Source: CAZNFR01 sp964572225
Lineage (GTDB): Bacteria; Bacteroidota; Bacteroidia; Bacteroidales; GCA-2748055
DNA: 16,663 bases
Direction: 5' to 3'
NCBI GenBank assembly: GCA_964572225.1
Contig: CAZNFR010000079.1
Location: 1-16,663, forward strand
Positions 8,172 through 15,265 of the stretch are shown here, piece by piece (positions within the stretch are counted from its first letter, which is position 1; each line of letters begins with the position of its first letter). The position numbers and the translations under genes are program-made. The notes beneath the pieces are model-generated. The model saw nothing but the letters and a program-made list of their open reading frames with translations. It ran no database searches and was not told where the DNA came from.

Positions 8172-8738
8172 TCAACCCCTGGCTACTCCCCCCGAAACCA
8201 CAAATTTCATGGCATCGGTCGGATTCATTTTGAAGGGCTTCACATGCTCCGTGGGAACAATAAATAGCTCCCCGGAAAAATTATAGGAATGGGGGAAATA
8301 CACCGCAACCTTGTCCTTGATCTCCAGATCACTCAGGTCCTCCTGGGTCAGAAAACCGACTTTCTCCAACTCCGATATGGTGTTTACTTTCACCAGCACC
8401 GGCTGATTGAACTTCCTTTCCTTGCCCACAAAAGCATTCAGCAAATCCCGAATCGAGGAATAAATCACTTTCAGCAAAGGAGTCTTGTCCAGAACCCTCG
8501 AAATAAACCTGCCCAAAGGGCGGAACAAAATCGATCTTCCCAGGATGCCCAGCAGGGTTATGCTGATAAATATGGCCAGCACTCCCAGTCCGGGAATGTG
8601 AAATCCTATCCATCTCTCAAGGTAAACCTGTATCAGTCCGTCGAGAAAGGTAAACAGCAAGTAAATAATATACAGGGTAAGTCCCAAAGGAGCGACCAAA
8701 AGTAAGCCCTGGAGGAAATAATTAAATATTCTTTTCAT
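8172..8738 (-). CDS. DUF502-family integral membrane protein
   Basis: A 188-residue inner-membrane protein of the DUF502 family, which has no established function. Two hydrophobic segments are visible, at about 8-34 (LLLVAPLGLTLYIIYLLFTF) and about 49-70 (GLGVLAIFISITLLGILGRS). They are followed by the conserved family stretch RVLDKTPLLKVIYSSIRDLLNAF and a soluble C-terminal part. The PLGLT motif after the first helix start is also characteristic. The length is typical. Translation starts at ATG 8738 with no clear Shine-Dalgarno sequence. It is tail to tail with the acyl ligase with no base between the stop codons, and 183 bp downstream of the YjbR gene, so cotranscription with that pair is possible but unproven. 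Confidence 0.88.
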   Translation of the reverse strand: MKRIFNYFLQGLLLVAPLGLTLYIIYLLFTFLDGLIQVYLERWIGFHIPGLGVLAIFISITLLGILGRSILFRPLGRFISRVLDKTPLLKVIYSSIRDLLNAFVGKERKFNQPVLVKVNTISELEKVGFLTQEDLSDLEIKDKVAVYFPHSYNFSGELFIVPTEHVKPFKMNPTDAMKFVVSGGVARG

Positions 8739-8789
8739 CTTTATGTCATTTATGTTCGTTTGTCAGATTGCCTGCCCGGCCTAAGCGGG

Positions 8790-8846
8790 GAACATCCATG
8801 AATACTAATCAGGCCCGAGTGAGAATTCTGATAATCAAGGATGTTC
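8790..8846. repeat. Imperfect inverted repeat (GAACATCC / GGATGTTC)
   Basis: Perfect 8-bp arms lie at 8790-8797 and 8839-8846. Pairing continues inward with mismatches through TGA/TCA and TA/TA, giving about 13 of 15 pairs. A nested ATCAG (8808-8812) / CTGAT (8828-8832) pair lies within the loop. The structure sits upstream of the DUF502 gene and could form a leader hairpin or mark a regulator site. The function is unknown. Confidence 0.5.
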
Positions 8847-8921
8847 AAAATTGTTGCTTGTCGCAACCTCTATTCTTATTTTGGGACGCAAGGTATGGAA
8901 AAGGACAGACAATCAGAATTC
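8823..8921. repeat. 10-bp inverted repeat GAATTCTGAT / ATCAGAATTC
   Basis: Perfect arms at 8823-8832 and 8912-8921 enclose 79 bp. The right arm ends one base before the stop codon of the YjbR gene. The left arm overlaps the GAACATCC hairpin, so the two structures would compete. Seen directly; role unknown. Confidence 0.6.
8850..8867 (-). terminator. Weak terminator-like hairpin after the YjbR gene
   Basis: Read on the minus strand, GTTGC–GACAA–GCAAC forms a 5-bp stem followed by AATTTTG. It lies 55 bp past the YjbR stop codon. The stem is short and the T run has only four bases, so this is a tentative call. Confidence 0.3.
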
Positions 8922-9266
8922 CTAAAAACGATCTTTAGCCGGAAGGGACTTCCGCACCAGTTCATAGGAATGGTCAATCCATTCTTTAACCAATTCCTCC
9001 GGAAGGGTTTTAAACATAACCCCGTTCCAATGCTTTTTACTAAAGTGATAGGCTCCCGAAACTTCAGGGTACCGCGCCCTCAGATCAATCGCCAGCTCAG
9101 GATCGCATTTCAGACTGATGCCCCTTGCTTCCTCAGAAAGGTCAAGAAGGGCGAACATTTTGCCCCTGACTTTGAAAACCAGAGCAGTATCACTGAAGGG
9201 GAGACTCTCTGTTACACCGGGCTTTGAAATACAGTACTCGCGGATTTCTTCGTTGTTCATATTCAT
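8922..9266 (-). CDS. MmcQ/YjbR-family protein
   Basis: A small 114-residue cytosolic protein of the MmcQ/YjbR (CyaY-like fold, DNA-binding-like) family. Recognisable features are the N-terminal EEIREYCISKPGVTESLPF, the central FKVRGKMFALLDLSE, the SLKCDPELAIDLRARYPEV stretch, and the C-terminal HWNGVMF and EWIDHSYELVRKSL; the order and length match the family. The fold and the proposed DNA binding are known for relatives, but the cellular role is not. ATG 9266 overlaps the preceding ATPase stop in an ATGA overlap, which suggests translational coupling; an internal ATG at 9260 would also be possible. The gene is richer in GC than the ATPase it follows (one 60-bp line counted at 48%). Confidence 0.88.
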   Translation of the reverse strand: MNMNNEEIREYCISKPGVTESLPFSDTALVFKVRGKMFALLDLSEEARGISLKCDPELAIDLRARYPEVSGAYHFSKKHWNGVMFKTLPEELVKEWIDHSYELVRKSLPAKDRF

Positions 9267-10441
9267 TTATTTTTATCCCGATCATTCAATGCCGCTGATA
9301 AATTAAGAAAGTGAATAAGTTGGTTTTCATGTAAAACCAACTCATTAGGAGAGGCAGAACAAAGGATGGTTTTCCGGATTTTGTCCGGAAAAACCTTCCG
9401 GATATAGCTTAATCCCTTCAATAAACCTGGGTTGAAAGTTTCGGAAGACTTTATCTCCACCGCATCGAGGGTTTGAAGATTGTCAAATATCAGATCAATT
9501 TCATTCTGATTGCTGTCACGATAAAAGAAAAAATTGTCCATGATTCCTTTATGCCTCCTCGATTTTACCACATCAGCAATTACCATATTCTCAAAAAGTG
9601 AACCTCTCAATGGGTGATTATCAAGCTGTTCCGGGTTGCGAATTCTAAGAAGATTGGTTGCTAAACCCACATCATAAAAGTATAATTTCTGAGCCTTTAC
9701 CAACCGCTTATTAATATTCGCATGAAAAGGAGACAATTGAAATATAATATATGAGGTCTCAAGGATGGATAACCATGATTGGATGGTATTGACAGATACA
9801 CCAATTTCATTGGCCAGATTATTTGCAATAAATAACTGGCCAATTCTTCCTGAACACATCCTGACAAATCTTCGAAACTTATCCAAATCTTTAATATTAA
9901 CCATTTGTCTGAGATCACGCTCAATATACGTTTCAAAATAGTCAGCATATACCTTTTCAGGAGATAAATCCAAATCCCATATTCTCGGATAGAAACCCTT
10001 GTGAATAATCTTGTTTATATTCGATTCATTGCGCGAGCCAAGCTCCGAAATACTAAATGGAAAGAGTTTAAACAGAGCTGTTCGACCCGCCAGGGATTGT
10101 GTTATCCCATTCATAAGATTGAATTGCTGACTGCCGGAGAGTATGAACATACCCGGAGAATTATATTCATCGACAATCCCCTGAATATAAGATAATAACT
10201 CAGGGACACGTTGGATTTCGTCCAAAATTACTCCATCCCGATACCGGTTCAAAAATCCCCTGGGATCACTTTTGGCGAGTTCATAATTATCAGGATTCTC
10301 AAGGGATATATAACTTTTGTCCGGGAAAAGATGCCTGATCAGAGTTGTTTTCCCAGATTGCCGTGGACCAGTTATTGTTAAAACCGGAAATCCTTTCCCA
10401 CCCTCTAAAATCTCCCCTTCAAGCTCTCTTGGAATGTACAT
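9263..10441 (-). CDS. AAA ATPase with DUF4143 C-terminal domain
   Basis: A 392-residue ATP-binding protein of the widespread 'ATP-binding protein, DUF4143' family. The N-terminal AAA domain has Walker A GPRQSGKT (25-32), Walker B VILDE (71-75) and a sensor-like LSGSQQ (101-106). The middle resembles a winged helix (LANEIGVSVNTIQSWLSILETSYII). The C-terminal DUF4143 part has a PD-(D/E)XK-nuclease-like pattern: FENMV, then NEIDLIFD, then VEIKSS. The biological role of this family is not established. Base composition is much more AT-rich than metG (sampled 60-bp lines at 30-33% GC against 52-70%), which suggests horizontal acquisition. ATG 10441 follows a good promoter. Its stop overlaps the YjbR start by 4 bp. 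Length is about usual and no defect is visible. Confidence 0.9.
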   Translation of the reverse strand: MYIPRELEGEILEGGKGFPVLTITGPRQSGKTTLIRHLFPDKSYISLENPDNYELAKSDPRGFLNRYRDGVILDEIQRVPELLSYIQGIVDEYNSPGMFILSGSQQFNLMNGITQSLAGRTALFKLFPFSISELGSRNESNINKIIHKGFYPRIWDLDLSPEKVYADYFETYIERDLRQMVNIKDLDKFRRFVRMCSGRIGQLFIANNLANEIGVSVNTIQSWLSILETSYIIFQLSPFHANINKRLVKAQKLYFYDVGLATNLLRIRNPEQLDNHPLRGSLFENMVIADVVKSRRHKGIMDNFFFYRDSNQNEIDLIFDNLQTLDAVEIKSSETFNPGLLKGLSYIRKVFPDKIRKTILCSASPNELVLHENQLIHFLNLSAALNDRDKNK

Positions 10442-10442
10442 A

Positions 10443-10479
10443 TTATGTAATTTTGCATTTGTACTTCAAATTTACATAA
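10443..10479. promoter_or_regulatory. Inverted repeat TTATGTAA / TTACATAA at the ATPase promoter
   Basis: Perfect 8-bp arms at 10443-10450 and 10472-10479 are separated by 21 bp. The right arm overlaps the -7 box and the left arm abuts the start codon at 10441. This placement is what one would expect of a repressor operator or an mRNA leader hairpin. The repeat is seen; the role is inferred. Confidence 0.45.
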
Positions 10480-10497
10480 ATCTCACGTAACTCACAA
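10467..10497 (-). promoter_or_regulatory. Promoter of the ATPase–YjbR pair
   Basis: On the minus strand TTG (10497-10495) is followed after 20 nt by TAAATTTG (10474-10467), a perfect match to the Bacteroidota -33/-7 consensus. The predicted transcript start near 10460 leaves a leader of about 20 nt before ATG 10441. Confidence 0.6.
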
Positions 10498-10553
10498 GCT
10501 ATATACAACATTAAAGTTCAACTTAAAAGGTGGACCAAATGATAACCCCTCCC

Positions 10554-10922
10554 CTACCAGTTCACCCCGGGAATAAACGCCGATTCAACATAATCAATGC
10601 TGTATCCGCCGACCCGGAAAATCACCACCCCAAGGTCAAACCTGACCTCCACATCCAGGTCCTTCGAAAAAATATAGCTCTCGGCAGCCTCCACCAGAAA
10701 CCGCATCTTCCGGTAATTAAGCAGGTCCGATGCCCGCTCCACCCTCCCGGCAGTCCGGCTTTTTACCTCAACAATAATAAGCTTCCCCCCCTTCTCCGCA
10801 ATAATATCCACCTCCTTATGTCCCGCCCTCCAGTTGGTCTCCAGGATACGGTAATCCCGGTTTTCCAGGTAATCCCGGATGATGGATTCGGCTTTGTCGC
10901 CGGTCTCTCGTTGATAGGTCAT
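10554..10922 (-). CDS. yraN: YraN/UPF0102-family endonuclease-fold protein
   Basis: A 122-residue protein of the YraN (UPF0102) family, which has a Holliday-junction-resolvase-like PD-(D/E)XK fold and no firmly established role. The motifs are TGDKAESIIRDYLENRDYRILETNWR, then HKEVDIIAEKGGKLIIVEVKSRT (catalytic-type D and E-x-K), then the C-terminal VRFDLGVV and YVESAFIPG. I chose ATG 10922, giving MTYQRETGDKAE as in relatives. A longer frame begins at a TTG at 10970 but adds 16 unconserved residues and would overlap the upstream LD-carboxypeptidase gene. With the chosen start the gap is 19 bp, consistent with an operon. The 112-bp gap to the ATPase start holds that gene's promoter. Confidence is high for the family and moderate for the start. 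Confidence 0.88.
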   Translation of the reverse strand: MTYQRETGDKAESIIRDYLENRDYRILETNWRAGHKEVDIIAEKGGKLIIVEVKSRTAGRVERASDLLNYRKMRFLVEAAESYIFSKDLDVEVRFDLGVVIFRVGGYSIDYVESAFIPGVNW

Positions 10923-10941
10923 GAGCGCTACAATTAAAGGT

Positions 10942-11838
10942 TTACTCAAGGACGCATTCCTGCTCCTCAACCTTTAATCGCATTTTACGCCCAAAAATCA
11001 GCGTCCGGTTCTCCCTTTGATGCCCCGCCGGAAAATCAAAACAGACCGGAATATTATAATGATCCGTGATCTCATGAATGATCTCATAATGATCCTTTCC
11101 GTAAGGCTGTTCATTATCGTTGATCTTCGTAAATCCGCCCACGATCAACGCCCGGATCCGGTTAAAAACCCCGCTCAGCGAAAAATTCATCATCATCCGG
11201 TCAATATGATACAGGTACTCATCCACCTCCTCAATAAACAGAATCTTGTTCCTCAGATCCGGAAAAAGCACCGTACCATTCAGACTATAAAGTACCGACA
11301 GGTTTCCACCCACCAGTTCCCCCTCTACCTCTCCTTCCACACACAGTGGATGGGACTGCCACCTGTACCCGCGCTTTTCTCCCATCAGCGCCTTCCTGAA
11401 CGATTCCGCATTCAGGGGATCACTCTCGCTGCCCATCGTAAGGGGCATAGGCGAGTGAAGACTCTCCACCCCCGTGAACTTGTTGAGGTAGGAATGAAAA
11501 ACCGTGATGTCCGAAAAGCCCGCAATCCATTTCGGGTCTTTCTCCAAAGGCGAAAAGTCTATATGCTGAAGGGTCCGCACCGACCCGTACCCGCCCCGTG
11601 CACACACGATGGCCCTTACCTCCGGATCTTCAAGCATCCGCTGTATGTCGGCCGCCCTCTCCTCATCACCCCCCGCAAACTGATTCTGACGGTCATACAG
11701 ATGATCCCCCTTCCTGATCCTGAATCCCCAGGATTCCACAAGACGGATAAACGCTTCCATCTCGGCGGGATTCACACTGCGCGCAGGGGCTAGTATTCCA
11801 AGGGTATCACCAGACTTAAGTGGAGGAGGTGTGATCAT
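10942..11838 (-). CDS. LD-carboxypeptidase (peptidase S66 family)
   Basis: Cytoplasmic muropeptide LD-carboxypeptidase of the S66 family, which removes the terminal D-alanine from tetrapeptides during peptidoglycan recycling. The 298 residues match the family length. N-terminal ITPPPLKSGDTLGILAPA is typical, and CARGGYGSVRTLQHID (79-94) is the conserved loop. The likely triad is Ser109 in GFSD, Glu203 or Glu204 in FIEEVDEYLYHIDR, and His273 in FPAGHQ. An upstream in-frame GTG at 11913 would add 25 residues, but that extension runs across the predicted promoter at 11853-11882 and looks unrelated to the family. With ATG 11838 the leader is only about 8 nt. yraN follows after 19 bp. Confidence 0.93.
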   Translation of the reverse strand: MITPPPLKSGDTLGILAPARSVNPAEMEAFIRLVESWGFRIRKGDHLYDRQNQFAGGDEERAADIQRMLEDPEVRAIVCARGGYGSVRTLQHIDFSPLEKDPKWIAGFSDITVFHSYLNKFTGVESLHSPMPLTMGSESDPLNAESFRKALMGEKRGYRWQSHPLCVEGEVEGELVGGNLSVLYSLNGTVLFPDLRNKILFIEEVDEYLYHIDRMMMNFSLSGVFNRIRALIVGGFTKINDNEQPYGKDHYEIIHEITDHYNIPVCFDFPAGHQRENRTLIFGRKMRLKVEEQECVLE

Positions 11839-11852
11839 AGGGCTACTTTTTT

Positions 11853-11882
11853 CAAAAGTACATATTTTTTGCTCACCGCCAA
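11853..11882 (-). promoter_or_regulatory. Promoter of the LD-carboxypeptidase–yraN operon
   Basis: On the minus strand TTG (11882-11880), then 19 nt, then TACTTTTG (11860-11853) matches the Bacteroidota consensus exactly. It places the transcript start near 11846, just before ATG 11838, which decides the start codon of the gene. Confidence 0.6.
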
Positions 11883-11938
11883 CGAAACTCTCCCCGGCTT
11901 CTTTCCCCGCCACACTGCTAAAATTCAGGTGCTTTTAT

Positions 11939-11946
11939 TATCTTTG
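11939..11946 (+). promoter_or_regulatory. -7 promoter box (TATCTTTG) of metG
   Basis: TATCTTTG is a perfect TAnnTTTG box, 23 nt before the metG ATG, predicting a leader of about 17 nt. The -33 element is poor (CTG about 21 nt upstream). It is back to back with the promoter of the LD-carboxypeptidase operon. Confidence 0.55.
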
Positions 11947-11969
11947 CCGGGTACAAAAAAACACCCCGC

Positions 11970-14003
11970 ATGATCGATTACAAACGTCATCTCATCACCG
12001 CAGCCCTTCCCTATGCCAATGGTCCGGTGCACCTCGGACACCTGGCCGGAGTGTACGTCCCTGCCGATATCTATTACCGATACCTCAAACTCAAAGGCGA
12101 AGACGCCCTCTTTATCTGCGGGTCCGATGAACACGGGGTGCCCATCACGATCAAGGCCCGACAGGAAAATGTGAGCCCCCAGGATGTGGTCGATAAGTAC
12201 CATGAGATGAACAAGGAATCCTTCCGACGTTTCGGAATCTCCTTTTCCATCTATTCACGCACCACCTCCCCGGTTCACTACGAAACCGCCTCGGGAATCT
12301 TCAGATCACTCTACGACAAGGGTGAGTTCCTCGAGAAAACCACCGAACAGTATTACGATCCCGAAGCCGGACAGTTCCTGGCCGACCGATACATCACCGG
12401 TACCTGTCCGCATTGCAGTCATGACAGCGCATACGGCGACCAGTGCGAAAATTGCGGCACCTCCCTCAATCCCACCGACCTCAAAAATCCCCGCTCGGCC
12501 ATTTCCGGCGCCGTGCCCGAACTTCGCGAAACCAAACACTGGTTCCTTCCCCTCGATAAACACGAACCCTTCCTGCGCCAATGGATCCTCGAGGAAAACA
12601 AACACTGGAAACCTAATGTCTACGGTCAGTGCAAATCCTGGCTCGACAACGGACTCCAGCCCCGCGCCGTGAGCCGCGACCTCGACTGGGGAATTCCCGT
12701 ACCCGTCGATAACGCCGAAGGCAAAGTGCTCTACGTCTGGTTCGACGCCCCCATCGGCTATATCTCCGCAACCCGCGAACTCACGAACGACTGGGAAAAA
12801 TACTGGAAAGACCCCCAAACCCGCATGATCCATTTCATCGGCAAGGATAACATCGTCTTCCATTGCATCATCTTCCCCGCCATCCTCAAATCCGAAGGCT
12901 CCTACATACTGCCCGAAAATGTGCCCGCCAACGAATTCCTTAACCTCGAAGGCGACAAACTATCCACCTCCCGCAACTGGGCCGTCTGGCTCCACGAATA
13001 CCTCGACGAGTTTCCCGGCAAGGAAGACGTCCTGCGTTACGTCCTCTGCGCCAACGCCCCCGAAACCAAAGACAACGATTTTACCTGGAAAGACTTCCAG
13101 GCAAGAAACAACAACGAACTGGTTGCCATCCTCGGGAATTTTATCAACCGCGCCGTGGTGCTTACCCATAAATATTTCGGCGGAAAGGTCCCCCAACGCA
13201 ATGAGCTTACCGCGATGGACACAGAAGTGCTTCGGGAAACCGCTCTTTTCCGGTCCCGGGTCGAATCTGCACTCAACCATTTCCGCTTCCGTGAAGGGCT
13301 GAAAGAAGCCATGAACCTGGCACGACTGGGAAACAAATACCTGGCCGATACCGAACCCTGGAAACTGATCAAAACCGATCCGGATCGGGTGCAAACCATA
13401 CTCAATATATCCCTGCAGATTACCGCCACCCTGGGGATCATCTTCGAACCCTTCCTCCCCGACAGTAGCCGGAAAATAAGAGAATTCCTGAATCTCGGAG
13501 ACCTTCCCTGGATGGAAGCCTCAAATACTGGCCTGCTAAAAGCCGGACATACCATCAACAACCCTTCCCTTCTGTTCGAGAAAATAGAAGACGATGCCAT
13601 CGAAACCCAATTAAATAAACTGGTAAGGAACCGCGAATCGGCCGATTCGGCTGCCTCACAGGTTCCACCTCAAAAAGAAGCGGTAAGCTTCGATGAATTT
13701 ACCAAAATGGATATCCGCGTAGCCACCATACTCGAAGCCGAGAAAGTGCCCAAAACAAAAAAGCTGATCAAAATGCTGGTGGATACCGGGGTAGACAAAA
13801 GAACCATTGTTTCAGGCATAGCCGAACATTACGATCCATCAGAGCTGCCAGGGAAAAAAGTATGCGTGATGCTCAACCTCGAACCCCGGAAAATCAAAGG
13901 GATAGAATCCCAGGGAATGATCCTGCTTTCGGAAGAAAACGACGGAAGCCTGCATTTTGTGGTACCCTCCGAAAAAGCATCCAACGGCGCAGAAGTAAGA
14001 TAA
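11970..14003 (+). CDS. metG: Methionyl-tRNA synthetase with C-terminal tRNA-binding domain
   Basis: Charges tRNA-Met, including the initiator, with methionine in the cytoplasm. The class I signatures are present: HLGH at 21-24 within LPYANGPVHLGH, and a KMSKS-type loop written KLSTS (330-334). A zinc knuckle C146-x2-C149-x9-C159-x2-C162 is intact. The anticodon-binding helical domain follows, and about 570-677 is an EMAPII/Trbp111-like OB-fold (DEFTKMDIRVATILEAEKVP, then PRKIKGIESQGMILL). The 677-residue length is normal for this two-part form. It is transcribed alone from the TATCTTTG promoter. The stretch at about 12440-13080 has strongly C-ending codons and is clearly more GC-rich than the 3' end, although the protein stays canonical throughout. 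It converges with the SPOR-protein gene, with 3 bp between stops. Confidence 0.98.
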   Translation: MIDYKRHLITAALPYANGPVHLGHLAGVYVPADIYYRYLKLKGEDALFICGSDEHGVPITIKARQENVSPQDVVDKYHEMNKESFRRFGISFSIYSRTTSPVHYETASGIFRSLYDKGEFLEKTTEQYYDPEAGQFLADRYITGTCPHCSHDSAYGDQCENCGTSLNPTDLKNPRSAISGAVPELRETKHWFLPLDKHEPFLRQWILEENKHWKPNVYGQCKSWLDNGLQPRAVSRDLDWGIPVPVDNAEGKVLYVWFDAPIGYISATRELTNDWEKYWKDPQTRMIHFIGKDNIVFHCIIFPAILKSEGSYILPENVPANEFLNLEGDKLSTSRNWAVWLHEYLDEFPGKEDVLRYVLCANAPETKDNDFTWKDFQARNNNELVAILGNFINRAVVLTHKYFGGKVPQRNELTAMDTEVLRETALFRSRVESALNHFRFREGLKEAMNLARLGNKYLADTEPWKLIKTDPDRVQTILNISLQITATLGIIFEPFLPDSSRKIREFLNLGDLPWMEASNTGLLKAGHTINNPSLLFEKIEDDAIETQLNKLVRNRESADSAASQVPPQKEAVSFDEFTKMDIRVATILEAEKVPKTKKLIKMLVDTGVDKRTIVSGIAEHYDPSELPGKKVCVMLNLEPRKIKGIESQGMILLSEENDGSLHFVVPSEKASNGAEVR

Positions 14004-14006
14004 AAA

Positions 14007-15242
14007 CTAATCCAGGTTCATCAACCATGCACCTCCAATACCGGTGCTCTCCCTGAAATTGACCAACTCCCTCAAAGCCGTTGCTTTGTCAGGGAAGGAA
14101 ATGGCACTCACCCGGTAAATCCCGTTTTCCAGCTCCATTACCAGCGGGGTATACCCCATTAAGGTTAACCTCTGCTGCAACTCCTGTGCGTTGGCCTCAC
14201 TCCGGAAACTCCCCGCAATGATATGATAATAATCGGGTGCCGGCTCTGCCACCGGGGCCCCTTCAGCCGGAGCTTCCTCATCGATACCCGGATCAAGGGC
14301 ATTCTCCATGCGGGTGGCCGAGTCAATTTCATCCTCCATCTCCTTCACCATACGGTCAAACTCAGATTCCTCCCCGCTAAAGTCATCATTGATCTCCAGA
14401 GTTCCGTCCGATCCCCTGAATATGCTGTTGAGATCTATTCTGTCATCAAAAACATCGGTGAAAAGGGATAAAAGTACAAACCCCGCCAGAATAACAAATA
14501 TGCCGCCGCTGATGATCCAGAGGGTATTGCGGTTCGAACGCCTGATCTCCCTTGTGGGAGCATCCTCCTCCACCGGTTCCGGGCCTTCGCTGACCGGGGC
14601 ACTTACCGGTTCTGACTCTTTATCGCGGGGTAACTCAGCATCCTCCGTCAGGGATGGGGGCACCAGATATTCATCCTCCATTTCTGGGACGCGCTCTTCA
14701 GACCGAATTTCCTCCTCCGGCCTCTCTTCCTCCTCCTGAACCTCTTCAACCGGAATTTCCTCCACGGTCCCTTCATCCTCATCAGAAACTTCCTCAGGAT
14801 CAACAGAATCGGGAGATAGTTCCATCTCCTCCCCAGAGTCCTCCAACTCAAAACTGTCCAGTCCGAAACTGTCCAGATCCTCATCAAAATCGCCCGACTT
14901 TGAGATCCGTATGGTATTGTCCTCATCCATGCTCAGGGTGCCTACCCCTTCAATCTCAAACACTTCAGATTTGTTGAGACTAAAGCGAATTTCATCGATG
15001 AACTCCTGGATCCTCTGCGACGCCTCCTCTTCCTCTATCTCCTCCCCACGAGCCACACTGTTCTGCAATAACCGGTCGTCCATGCTGTCCTCCGGATTAA
15101 ACCGAATACGGCTTGAAGGAGGGATCATTTTGCCCGAATCAACAGAGGAAGGTACCCTCTCCGATTCAATGGCGCCCAGTCCGGGCAACACTACCTTTTC
15201 GTTAAACAGAAGAAGGTCCTTGATGTATTGATGGATGGCCAA
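14007..15242 (-). CDS. HU (CCDC81-like)–transmembrane–SPOR domain protein
   Basis: A 411-residue single-pass membrane protein. Residues about 1-115 resemble the paired HU/CCDC81-like DNA-binding-type domains of Bacteroidota (YIKDLLLFNEKVVLPGLGAIE, then VFEIEGVGTLSMDEDNTIRI). Residues about 116-232 form a very acidic, low-complexity linker. A transmembrane helix lies at about 240-262 (LWIISGGIFVILAGFVLLSL) after a basic patch (REIRRSNR), so the N-terminus should be cytoplasmic. The C-terminal part is periplasmic and ends in a SPOR domain at about 337-411 (YYHIIAGSFRSEANAQELQQ), a fold known to bind denuded septal peptidoglycan. Translation begins at TTG 15242; no ATG lies between it and an upstream in-frame stop, and the N-terminus fits the family. 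A role at the division site, possibly joining nucleoid and septum, is inferred. Confidence 0.87.
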   Translation of the reverse strand: MAIHQYIKDLLLFNEKVVLPGLGAIESERVPSSVDSGKMIPPSSRIRFNPEDSMDDRLLQNSVARGEEIEEEEASQRIQEFIDEIRFSLNKSEVFEIEGVGTLSMDEDNTIRISKSGDFDEDLDSFGLDSFELEDSGEEMELSPDSVDPEEVSDEDEGTVEEIPVEEVQEEEERPEEEIRSEERVPEMEDEYLVPPSLTEDAELPRDKESEPVSAPVSEGPEPVEEDAPTREIRRSNRNTLWIISGGIFVILAGFVLLSLFTDVFDDRIDLNSIFRGSDGTLEINDDFSGEESEFDRMVKEMEDEIDSATRMENALDPGIDEEAPAEGAPVAEPAPDYYHIIAGSFRSEANAQELQQRLTLMGYTPLVMELENGIYRVSAISFPDKATALRELVNFRESTGIGGAWLMNLD

Positions 15243-15265
15243 AGGCTGTATGTTTATAATTTATT

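Noticed and set aside
10514..10524. Small palindrome AAGTT-C-AACTT
   Set aside because: Five-base arms in AT-rich DNA are expected by chance and it has no clear relation to a start or stop.
10923..10970. Longer TTG start for yraN at 10970
   Set aside because: It would overlap the upstream gene by 29 bp and adds 16 residues not typical of YraN.
11017..11793. Plus-strand 258-residue reading frame antisense to the LD-carboxypeptidase
   Set aside because: It lies wholly inside a gene with catalytic motifs on the other strand, is rich in H, R and P, and resembles no family.
11839..11913. Longer start (GTG at 11913) for the LD-carboxypeptidase
   Set aside because: The extra 25 residues lie over an exact promoter match and do not resemble the family N-terminus; ATG 11838 does.
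12306..13600. Several minus-strand and +1 reading frames inside metG (for example 12306-12863, 12960-13394, 13037-13600)
   Set aside because: They are by-products of the C-ending codon bias in metG; the metG frame holds every expected motif.
14308..14739. Plus-strand reading frame rich in serine opposite the HU–SPOR gene
   Set aside because: It is the complement of the acidic linker codons (GAG/GAA read as CTC/TTC in another frame); low complexity and no family likeness.
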